Below, piece after piece: positions 52,659 through 58,867 of a stretch of 58,867 bases of DNA (positions are counted from its first letter, which is position 1; the number at the start of each line of letters is the position of its first letter). The notes below the pieces were generated by a model. That model saw only the letters and a list, made by a program, of their open reading frames with translations. It was not told where the DNA came from and searched no databases. A program made the translations under genes and the position numbers. Location of the stretch: contig CAVGEY010000014.1 of NCBI GenBank assembly GCA_963628435.1, positions 1-58,867 of the forward strand, written 5' to 3'. The DNA is from CAKSQF01 sp963628435 (lineage in GTDB: Bacteria; Bacillota; Clostridia; Oscillospirales; CAG-272).

Positions 52659-54915
52659 TATTTTCTTCTTCTGATATAGGCTCGGAATATCCGCAGCCTT
52701 CTTTTTTGCAGACTACTAAATGTTTCCCCTTTTTGATATATAGCTGGGAGGAGCAGAGAGGACATTTTTTTGCAATGGGCTTGTCCCATGATGAAAAATC
52801 ACATTTCGGATAAGTCGAACAACTGTAAAATACATTTTTGCTGCGGGATATTTTGCTTACTATAGGCTCTCCGCATAAAGGGCAGGGAACGCCTATTTCG
52901 TTTTGTATTTTCATAGTGTTCTTGCAGGTGGGATAGTTAGAGCATGCATAAAATTGTCCGTATTTTCCTACTTTCAAAACCATCTCTGCGCCGCATTTTT
53001 CGCATATTTTCTTTTCTGCGCCTTTTTCCGCAACGATAGTGGGGGCTGCAATTTCTTTTTCAATAAGTGGTTTTGTGAATTTGCAATTCGGATAATTCGG
53101 ACAAGCGGCGAACTTTCCGAACCGACCCGATTTAACAATCATTTTTGCACCGCATTTTTCACATGTCATATCTGTTTCTTCGACAGTATTGACAAGAGAC
53201 GGAATTGATGTGTCTTTTTCGGCTTTTTCTAAATCCGAAATGAATTTGTCATAAAATTTTCCGAGAACCTCGGTCATATTAACTTCGCCGTCGGAAATCA
53301 AATCCAAATCATTTTCCATATTCGCTGTGAATTTGCAGTCAACAATATCGGGGAAATTTTTTATCATCAAATCGGTTGTGATTTTTCCGAGATCAGTTGG
53401 AACAAGTGTTTTTCCTTCGCGTTTAATATATCCTCGTGAAATAATGGTTGAAACAATCGTTGCGTATGTTGATGGTCGGCCAATGCCTTCATCTTCAAGG
53501 TATTTGACAAATGATGCTTCATTAAAACGAGCAGGCGGTTCTGTGAAATGCTGTTCCGGGTTTATTGACTTTACTTGCAGTATCTCACCCTCGCTGAGTG
53601 CGGGAAGAGCTGAGGCCTCGTCATCTGCGGTTGCGGTATTGTCATTTCTGTCGTCCGAAAGTTTCAGGTAACCGTCGAACAAGATTGTCGAGCCGGTTGA
53701 TTTGAAGATATAGTTGCCGCATCCTATATCAACCTTCGAAATATTATATTCGGCTGCCGACATTTGACTGGATAAGAAACGATCCCAAATAAGCTTGTAG
53801 AGTTTGTATTGATCTGCGGATAAATATTTTTTTATCTGCTCCGGGACAAGATTAATATTTGACGGTCTGATTGCCTCATGTGCGTCCTGAGCGTTCTTTT
53901 TTGACTTGAATATATTTGGAGTTGAAGGAAAGTATTTATCGCCGTATTTGTTTTTGATAAATGATTGTGCGGCTTGTTGAGCTTCTGTCGAGATTCTTAA
54001 AGAGTCGGTACGCATGTATGTTATAAGACCTTGCGTTCCCCCGTTTTCAGAGCCGATGTCAAGTCCTTCATATAGCTCTTGAGCAACGCGCATTGTTCTG
54101 TCGGTTCGAAATCCGAGTTTTTTTGATGCTTCCTGCTGCATAGTTGATGTCGTAAACGGAGGCTGAGGCGATTTTCTTTTAATCGACTTTTTAACGGATA
54201 AAACGACAAAATCCCTGTTTCTGATAGAGTTAAGTATCTTGTCGGCATCTTCTTTATTTTTAAGCTCAATTTTTCCTTTTTCCGTACCGTAGAATTTTGA
54301 TTTGAATTCCGAGTCGTTTTCAGCGGTATGAGTAACAGTTATGTTCCAATATTCTTCGGGGATAAAATCGTTAATTTCGTTTTCACGATCTACTATAATG
54401 CGTGTCGCCACAGATTGAACGCGGCCTGCGGAAAGTCCGCTACGCACTTTGGACCATAGAAAAGGTGAAAGTTTATATCCGACAATCCTGTCAAGTATAC
54501 GTCTTGCTTGCTGAGAATTAACGAGATTCATATCAATTTGACGAGGATTTTTAATTGCATCTTCAACCGCGCTTTTTGTAACTTCATTAAAAGTTATTCT
54601 TTTTGTATCTTCTTCCTTGATACCGAGAACTTGGGCCAAATGCCAGGATATAGCCTCACCTTCTCTGTCGGCATCAGTTGCCAGATATGTTTTTGTTGCT
54701 GATTTATACCTTTTTTTCAGGTCTTTTATTATATCTGTTTTGCCTCTTATATTGATATAATGAGGTTCGAAATTATTATCAACATCGACAGACAGATTGC
54801 TTTTGGCCAGGTCGCGTACATGTCCGAGCGATGCAACGACTTTGTATCCGGGCCCGAGGTAACCTTGAACTGTGCCGGCCTTGGAAGGCGATTCCATTAT
54901 TACAAGAATTGACAA
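52630..54915 (-). CDS. topA: DNA topoisomerase I
   Basis: Type IA topoisomerase relaxing negative supercoils, 761 residues. The TOPRIM domain opens ILVIMESPSKAGTVQGYL with Glu8, then ATDADREGEAISWHL. The active tyrosine is in GLITYMRTDSLR, near residue 300. Four C-terminal zinc-finger-like units follow: CEKCGAKMIVKSGRFGKFAA, CEKCGAEMVLKVGKYGQF, CPLCGEPIVSK and CPLCSSQLYIKKGKH. The start is TTG with GAAAGGAT upstream. Confidence 0.98.
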   Translation of the reverse strand: MSILVIMESPSKAGTVQGYLGPGYKVVASLGHVRDLAKSNLSVDVDNNFEPHYINIRGKTDIIKDLKKRYKSATKTYLATDADREGEAISWHLAQVLGIKEEDTKRITFNEVTKSAVEDAIKNPRQIDMNLVNSQQARRILDRIVGYKLSPFLWSKVRSGLSAGRVQSVATRIIVDRENEINDFIPEEYWNITVTHTAENDSEFKSKFYGTEKGKIELKNKEDADKILNSIRNRDFVVLSVKKSIKRKSPQPPFTTSTMQQEASKKLGFRTDRTMRVAQELYEGLDIGSENGGTQGLITYMRTDSLRISTEAQQAAQSFIKNKYGDKYFPSTPNIFKSKKNAQDAHEAIRPSNINLVPEQIKKYLSADQYKLYKLIWDRFLSSQMSAAEYNISKVDIGCGNYIFKSTGSTILFDGYLKLSDDRNDNTATADDEASALPALSEGEILQVKSINPEQHFTEPPARFNEASFVKYLEDEGIGRPSTYATIVSTIISRGYIKREGKTLVPTDLGKITTDLMIKNFPDIVDCKFTANMENDLDLISDGEVNMTEVLGKFYDKFISDLEKAEKDTSIPSLVNTVEETDMTCEKCGAKMIVKSGRFGKFAACPNYPNCKFTKPLIEKEIAAPTIVAEKGAEKKICEKCGAEMVLKVGKYGQFYACSNYPTCKNTMKIQNEIGVPCPLCGEPIVSKISRSKNVFYSCSTYPKCDFSSWDKPIAKKCPLCSSQLYIKKGKHLVVCKKEGCGYSEPISEEENNEKQSDKKD

Positions 54916-54966
54916 TTTATACTATCCTTTCGTGGTAGGTTTCTATGTGATGATTCTATGGTAAAT

Positions 54967-56220
54967 TTATTTTAATCTGATAAATTTTCCGCCCGGTATT
55001 TTTCGTACAAGCCCCTTTATTTCAAGCCTTGTCATATTGCTGAGGATCATTGATGCGCTGTATTCCCGACTGCAAAGTTCATCGATATTGACAGCTTCGC
55101 CGACCGGCATTAAATTTAATATTTGCAATAATTCTTCCGCAATACCGTAAGTTGAGCTATCTGTTTTCTGTTGACCGTTTGAATTGTTGTCTGAGTCCGA
55201 ATTTGATTTGTTTTTCCGGATTTGTTCGGCAGCCTGTTCTTTGGTATGTTCTGAATCGGGCGTTTTGCTTTTTTCGGCTTTGTTTATTACGTTTAACTTG
55301 AAACGCGAAAATTTCGGAAGTTTATCTATTGATATTCTATGCGGATAAAAAAATTCGTATTCAGTAAGAATATCCATGGCACCTTGAACCATTTTAGCAC
55401 CGTTTTGAATCAGCTGATTTGTCCCGAGACTGTTCTGATCGCCGATTTTTCCCGGTACCGCAAATATATCGCGTCCTTGTTTTAATGCATAACGAGCGGT
55501 AATCATGGCGCCGCTTTTAAGATCCGCCTCAACAACGAGTGTGCCGAGCGACAGTCCGCTTATTATTCTGTTTCTGATAGGGAAATTAGAACCAATCGGA
55601 TCGGCAAATGGACGAAATTCGGATATAATCGTTCCCGTCTTTTTTATTTCATTATATAGATCTTCATTTTCGGGCGGATATATCTTATTGATTCCGCTGC
55701 CGAGTACTGCAATGGTAGGTGCTTTGGCATCGAGAGCGGCACGATGGCAGATACTGTCAATTCCTCTCGCCATTCCGCTGACTATAATTGCTCCGCCCGC
55801 AGCTAAATCTCTGCAAATTTTATACGCCTCTCGCCGTCCGTAATCTGTAAATCTTCTTGTGCCGACTGCTGCAATTCCTACATTGTCATCTATATCAATA
55901 AGCTTTCCGCAATAATAGAGAAGTATCGGGGCACGTTCTATTCTTCTTAATCTTGAAGGATAATATTGACTGTCGTATGTAAGTATTCCGAAATTATTCA
56001 GTCTGCAATAATCGATTATTTCATTGGCTTCCGATAAATCTTTGTCGAGAAGTGATTCTATCACAGATTCATCTAAATTTCCAATGCGGCGGTATGCTTT
56101 TTCATCGGCGTTATAAATAGCCGAAGCATCATAATTGAATTCACGAAGAATAAAATCACTTGCCTGAGCACCCGGCTTAATACATAGGCTTAACCAGACC
56201 CAATAACTTAAAGCAGACAT
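54967..56220 (-). CDS. dprA: DNA processing protein DprA/Smf
   Basis: Loads RecA on incoming single-stranded DNA in transformation, 417 residues. The Rossmann-like core has VGIAAVGTRRFTDYGRREAY, GGAIIVSGMARGIDSICHRA, AVLGSGINKIYPPEN and FPIRNRIISGLS. An extra N-terminal SAM-like region and a Ser/Asn/Gln-rich linker (about residues 320-350) precede a C-terminal winged helix. The competence regulon itself is not in the window. It starts the long run ending at leuS. Confidence 0.95.
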   Translation of the reverse strand: MSALSYWVWLSLCIKPGAQASDFILREFNYDASAIYNADEKAYRRIGNLDESVIESLLDKDLSEANEIIDYCRLNNFGILTYDSQYYPSRLRRIERAPILLYYCGKLIDIDDNVGIAAVGTRRFTDYGRREAYKICRDLAAGGAIIVSGMARGIDSICHRAALDAKAPTIAVLGSGINKIYPPENEDLYNEIKKTGTIISEFRPFADPIGSNFPIRNRIISGLSLGTLVVEADLKSGAMITARYALKQGRDIFAVPGKIGDQNSLGTNQLIQNGAKMVQGAMDILTEYEFFYPHRISIDKLPKFSRFKLNVINKAEKSKTPDSEHTKEQAAEQIRKNKSNSDSDNNSNGQQKTDSSTYGIAEELLQILNLMPVGEAVNIDELCSREYSASMILSNMTRLEIKGLVRKIPGGKFIRLK

Positions 56221-56326
56221 TTTAACTACCGTTGCTATCTTAAATATGAAAGCATCCTTTCATGTTGTTGATGGTTAAACTAATTTGAATATCAGATATA
56301 AAAGCAGAGTTTTCTGCGGTTAAAAC

Positions 56327-57142
56327 TTATTTAGAACTGTTTATTTTATTCTGTTCCCACATTAGAATAGATGTTGCTGCGGCTACATTCAAAGATTCAC
56401 AGTTGTTCTGCATCGGAATAATAATACTTTTTTCACACGCGGAAATAAGTTTTTCCGATAAACCGTGGCCCTCATTGCCGACAGCAAAACATACGCCGTT
56501 GTCTTTCTTCGTTATATTTGATATTTGTACGGAATTGCTGTCAAGTGCTGTGGCATAGACATGCACTCCAATGTTTCGAATTAAGTCAATAGCAGATGTC
56601 AAATCTTGCAATCGAAGCGTTTTCTGGCGAAATATTGCGCCCATTCCCGCCCTGACGGTTTTGGGATTGTAAATATCCGCACAGTCATCGGAGAGCAGCA
56701 AAAGATCAATACCCAAGGCTGATGCGGTTCTTAAAATTGTGCCTAAGTTTCCGGGGTCGCGAATACCCTCTGCAATGAAAAAACCGCTTCCTTTAATATC
56801 GAAATCGAAGTCAATAGCTCTGCTTATTTTACCATATTTATGCAATTTGTCAATATGCTCTGCGATGCAAAATATACCTTGAGGCGATTTTTCGTCGCTG
56901 ATTTTTGCATAAACAGAGTCGGATACTAAAATTTTCTCGGCTTCTGTTGGGCAGTTTTCAATGAATTGTGAACATTGTTCTGTGTAGAAAATCTTAATTA
57001 ATTTGATATTGCATTTGACCGCTTCCTCAAATAGTTTTTTTCCTTCAAAGAAAAAAAATCCGTTTTCATCCCTGAATTTTCTGTCTTTGAGCTTAACACA
57101 TTCAATGATTGATCGATTGTTACGCGAAGTAATAATTTCCAT
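56327..57142 (-). CDS. SpoU/TrmH family RNA 2'-O-methyltransferase
   Basis: Protein of 271 residues. The N-terminal substrate-binding domain includes FFFEGKKLFEEAV. The SPOUT domain has IRDPGNLGTILRTASALG, FAVGNEGHGLSEKLI and IIIPMQNNCESLNVAAATSI, the three SpoU motifs. It resembles RlmB/YsgA-type rRNA methyltransferases; the target is not determinable by eye. The open frame extends to 57184, but that start lies next to the rplT terminator; ATG 57142 gives the family-typical IITSRNNRSI start. Confidence 0.9.
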   Translation of the reverse strand: MEIITSRNNRSIIECVKLKDRKFRDENGFFFFEGKKLFEEAVKCNIKLIKIFYTEQCSQFIENCPTEAEKILVSDSVYAKISDEKSPQGIFCIAEHIDKLHKYGKISRAIDFDFDIKGSGFFIAEGIRDPGNLGTILRTASALGIDLLLLSDDCADIYNPKTVRAGMGAIFRQKTLRLQDLTSAIDLIRNIGVHVYATALDSNSVQISNITKKDNGVCFAVGNEGHGLSEKLISACEKSIIIPMQNNCESLNVAAATSILMWEQNKINSSK

Positions 57143-57185
57143 AATGTATGACACCGTCAAATTCAAGATTTGTTCGTTTAACAAT

Positions 57186-57209
57186 AAAAACCCGCATTTG
57201 CGGGTTTTT
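57186..57209 (-). terminator. Terminator of the infC-rpmI-rplT operon
   Basis: Stem AAAAACCCGCA / TGCGGGTTTTT (57186-57196 with 57199-57209) with T-rich ends, 8 bases after the rplT stop. Confidence 0.9.
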
Positions 57210-57217
57210 AAGGTTTA

Positions 57218-57571
57218 TCAAAGTGCGGCTTTCGCTTTTTCTACTATTGCAGCAAAAGCTTCTTTATCGCTTACCGCAATTTCCGCAAGCATCTTTCTGT
57301 TAAGATCAACACCGGCGAGCTTAAGACCATGCATAAGTGTGCTGTAATTTATACCGCAAACCTTTGCCTGAGCCGAAATTCTTGTAATCCACAGAGAACG
57401 AAAATCTCTCTTCTTTTGTTTTCTTCCGATATATGCATAATTTCCGCTCTTCATTACGGCCTGCTTAGCCATCTTGAAGTGTTTGGATTTGCTTCCCCAA
57501 TATCCCTTTGCGGCTTTAAGAACACTCTTTCTTCTCTTGCGAGTCATCATCGCACCTTTTATTCTTGCCAT
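57218..57571 (-). CDS. rplT: 50S ribosomal protein L20
   Basis: A 117-residue protein, essential for early 50S assembly and the usual autoregulator of this operon by leader binding. It has KRRKSVLKAAKGYWGSKSKH and RKQKKRDFRSLWITRI, followed by STLMHGLKLAGVDLNRKML. The ribosome site is AGGAGG. It is the last gene of infC-rpmI-rplT. Confidence 0.98.
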   Translation of the reverse strand: MARIKGAMMTRKRRKSVLKAAKGYWGSKSKHFKMAKQAVMKSGNYAYIGRKQKKRDFRSLWITRISAQAKVCGINYSTLMHGLKLAGVDLNRKMLAEIAVSDKEAFAAIVEKAKAAL

Positions 57572-57608
57572 TTTTAATTATCCTCCTAATTCGTTATTTC
57601 ACAATAAA

Positions 57609-57803
57609 TTACTTTTGAATCATTTCTCTTACATTGGCTTCAAAGCAAGTGCTCAGATACGCGCCGGAGCGAAGCGATCTTTTACGCTTTGCGGTCTTTA
57701 TTCCGAGGTTATGGCGATGATGGGAATGATTCATCTTGATTTTTCCGTTTTTCGTTACATTAAATCTTTTAGCCGATGCGCTATGAGATTTCATCTTAGG
57801 CAT
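57609..57803 (-). CDS. rpmI: 50S ribosomal protein L35
   Basis: A 64-residue basic protein. It begins PKMKSHSASAKRF and continues VTKNGKIKMNHSHHRHNLGI, then KTAKRKRSLR, the family pattern. It sits between infC and rplT with short gaps, in the conserved order. Confidence 0.97.
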   Translation of the reverse strand: MPKMKSHSASAKRFNVTKNGKIKMNHSHHRHNLGIKTAKRKRSLRSGAYLSTCFEANVREMIQK

Positions 57804-57856
57804 AATAATTATCTCCTCTCAATTTTAAAACATTTATTATTCAATAAATTTAATTA

Positions 57857-58414
57857 TTATTTCGCACTGTTTTGTTTTATCGGAACAACAAGCATTGACA
57901 TTGAACGGCCTTCCATTACCGGCGGCTTGTCAATGGTTCCGAATTCGGATACTTCGGACGAGAATTTGCTGAGTAATTCTTTGCCGACATCCTGATGTGC
58001 CATCTGGCGGCGCGCTCTGAATAAAACAATAACTTTAACCTTGTCACCGTTTTTAAGAAAACGTTTTGCGTTGTTGACTTTTACATTAAAGTCATTGACA
58101 TCAATTTGACAGGAAAGCTGTACTTCCTTGATAGCAACCTTCTGTTGATTTTTCTTTGCTTCTTTTTTTCTTTTATCGCGATCAAATCTAAATTTGCCGT
58201 AATCCATTATTTTAACAACCGGCATATCTTCCTGACCTGCAATCAGGACAAGATCAAGACCCTTTTCATAGGCAGCATTAAGCGCGTTTGAAAGGGTAAG
58301 CATTCCGAGCTGTTCGCCTTCCGACCCGATAACTCTGAACTGTTTTGACAATGAATATCCGGATTTCTGTATTTCTTCATTTATCAGATATTCTTTTTCG
58401 CTGTTATTTCCTAT
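57857..58414 (-). CDS. infC: Translation initiation factor IF-3, probable AUA start
   Basis: Controls start-codon choice and subunit dissociation. About 186 residues. The N-terminal domain contains EYLINEEIQKSGYSLSKQFR and the linker ALNAAYEKGLDLVLI. The C-terminal domain holds KIMDYGKFRFDRDKRKKEAK, LSCQIDVNDFNVK and VIVLFRARRQMAHQDVG. No ATG is suitably placed. AGGGGGTG (58428-58421) is followed by six bases and ATA at 58414-58412, in frame; GTG 58423 is in frame but lies inside the Shine-Dalgarno itself. Non-AUG starts are known for infC (AUU in E. coli), where IF-3 represses its own translation. Confidence 0.95.
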   Translation of the reverse strand: MGNNSEKEYLINEEIQKSGYSLSKQFRVIGSEGEQLGMLTLSNALNAAYEKGLDLVLIAGQEDMPVVKIMDYGKFRFDRDKRKKEAKKNQQKVAIKEVQLSCQIDVNDFNVKVNNAKRFLKNGDKVKVIVLFRARRQMAHQDVGKELLSKFSSEVSEFGTIDKPPVMEGRSMSMLVVPIKQNSAK

Positions 58415-58435
58415 TGCTAACACCCCCTAAAATTG

Positions 58436-58535
58436 CAATAAAAAAATGCGGTATAAAACCGCACAAAAATAGATGAATTTGTTTTAATCTATTTGCCGTT
58501 ACTGCTTGAGCAAAGTAAGGCGAGAGCGGTTACTC
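58436..58535 (-). promoter_or_regulatory. infC operon leader with attenuator-like terminator (L20-leader type)
   Basis: On the minus strand a terminator TGCGGT / ACCGCA (plus 58447-58452 with 58458-58463) is followed by a run of eight T-rich bases, directly before infC. Upstream, GTAACCGC (plus 58526-58533) is complementary to GCGGTT of the terminator arm, so an alternative antiterminator pairing exists. Between them GCC-TTACT pairs with AGTAA-C-GGC in a stem with an inner TGCT/AGCA pair (plus about 58495-58521). This layout suits transcription attenuation by L20; the class assignment is inference. Confidence 0.6.
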
Positions 58536-58548
58536 TTCTTTTTTCTTG

Positions 58549-58577
58549 ATTTTATCATAATCGGACCGATTTGTCAA
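58549..58577 (-). promoter_or_regulatory. Promoter of infC-rpmI-rplT
   Basis: On the minus strand, TTGACA (58577-58572), a 17-base spacer with an extended -10 TGA, and TAAAAT (58554-58549). It gives a leader of about 130 bases. Confidence 0.87.
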
Positions 58578-58684
58578 GAGTTTTTAAAAAAAATATTTTA
58601 ATATCGGCGCATCTGCTTTGAAAGAAATGTCGGACAATGACTTTTAAAATTTTCTTAGATTAGAGTAAAACATGTTCACGTTTT

Positions 58685-58867
58685 TTATAATTTCAAGGCT
58701 GCGGACGGTATCATATCGGTATCGGTAACAATCTGCTTGATTTGAGATATATAAAATGCCCCTGTCATATCCCTGATTATGTTATAAAAATTATTTCCTA
58801 TTCAAAACGCCGAAAGATTTGTAGGAAATGACAAAAAACGGCAAATTATCTTGATTTTTTTCGGGGG
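58685..58867 (-). pseudogene. Possible frameshifted coding remnant at the window edge
   Basis: On the minus strand two short open stretches in different frames meet near 58796-58800. The first would read LPFFVISYKSFGVLNRK and then stops; the second continues NNFYNIIRDMTGAFYISQIK and on to a TAA at 58685. They could be one 3' gene end broken by a one-base shift, or chance. I do not recognise the product. Between 58578 and 58684 I see nothing else. Confidence 0.2.

Overview
The window is an AT-rich, low-GC Gram-positive chromosome segment, most likely from an uncultured or gut member of the class Clostridia (Oscillospirales-like by gene content; the family is inference). Supporting signs are strong AGGAGG-type ribosome sites, frequent TTG/GTG starts, TTGACA-N17-TATAAT promoters, a HrcA/CIRCE-type groESL, RNase J, RqcH, a lysine (L-box) riboswitch and an smc-ftsY-rnc-plsX block. 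I see no insertion sequence, prophage, CRISPR array or tRNA gene. Almost the whole window is chromosomal core.

Layout. 1-143: the 3' part of a 5S rRNA gene and its terminator, the tail of an rrn operon. 194-11241 (+): htpG; a polyprenol-P-type glycosyltransferase; a GNAT protein; rqcH; a PIG-L deacetylase; a large YfhO-type membrane protein; a NUDIX hydrolase; a THUMP rRNA methyltransferase; and a YbaK tRNA deacylase. 11286-16877 (-): secA, two related membrane proteins and a family 4 uracil-DNA glycosylase. 17055-17558 (+): trmL. 17610-19150 (-): a three-gene HprK-like kinase / PqqD / signal-peptidase-like cassette with its own promoter. 19170-23576 (-): a GldA/GldF/GldG-like ABC system with a DUF4340 protein. 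23777-24630 (+): an MscS channel. 24729-26630 (-): dapA-dapB, whose promoter faces that of queA. 26516-30017 (+): queA, an FGGY kinase and an AraD-like epimerase. 30083-32809 (-): an amino-acid ABC importer behind a lysine riboswitch. 32914-34830 (-): RNase J with a long leader. 35024-38481 (+): homoserine dehydrogenase and groES-groEL. 38566-58577 (-): rpsU, then (in transcription order from the right) infC-rpmI-rplT, an rRNA methyltransferase, and a nearly gapless run dprA-topA-trmFO-plsX-rnc-radical SAM-smc-ftsY-rdgB-yhbY-nadD-yqeK-rsfS-leuS.

How genes work together. An aspartate/lysine theme is visible: dapA and dapB make the lysine/diaminopimelate precursor, hom diverts aspartate semialdehyde to threonine/methionine, and the riboswitch marks the ABC importer as a lysine transporter. 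The right half covers translation, ribosome maturation, chromosome topology and segregation, and NAD and phospholipid synthesis.

The most unusual observations are: (1) the lysine importer's binding protein looks circularly permuted, with lobe 2 placed before lobe 1; (2) the PqqD/kinase/peptidase cassette has RiPP-like parts but no visible precursor or radical SAM enzyme; (3) infC appears to start at AUA behind a strong Shine-Dalgarno and a leader attenuator; (4) RNase J has a long, potentially structured leader and no obvious Shine-Dalgarno. All function calls come from reading motifs by eye; no database search was run.
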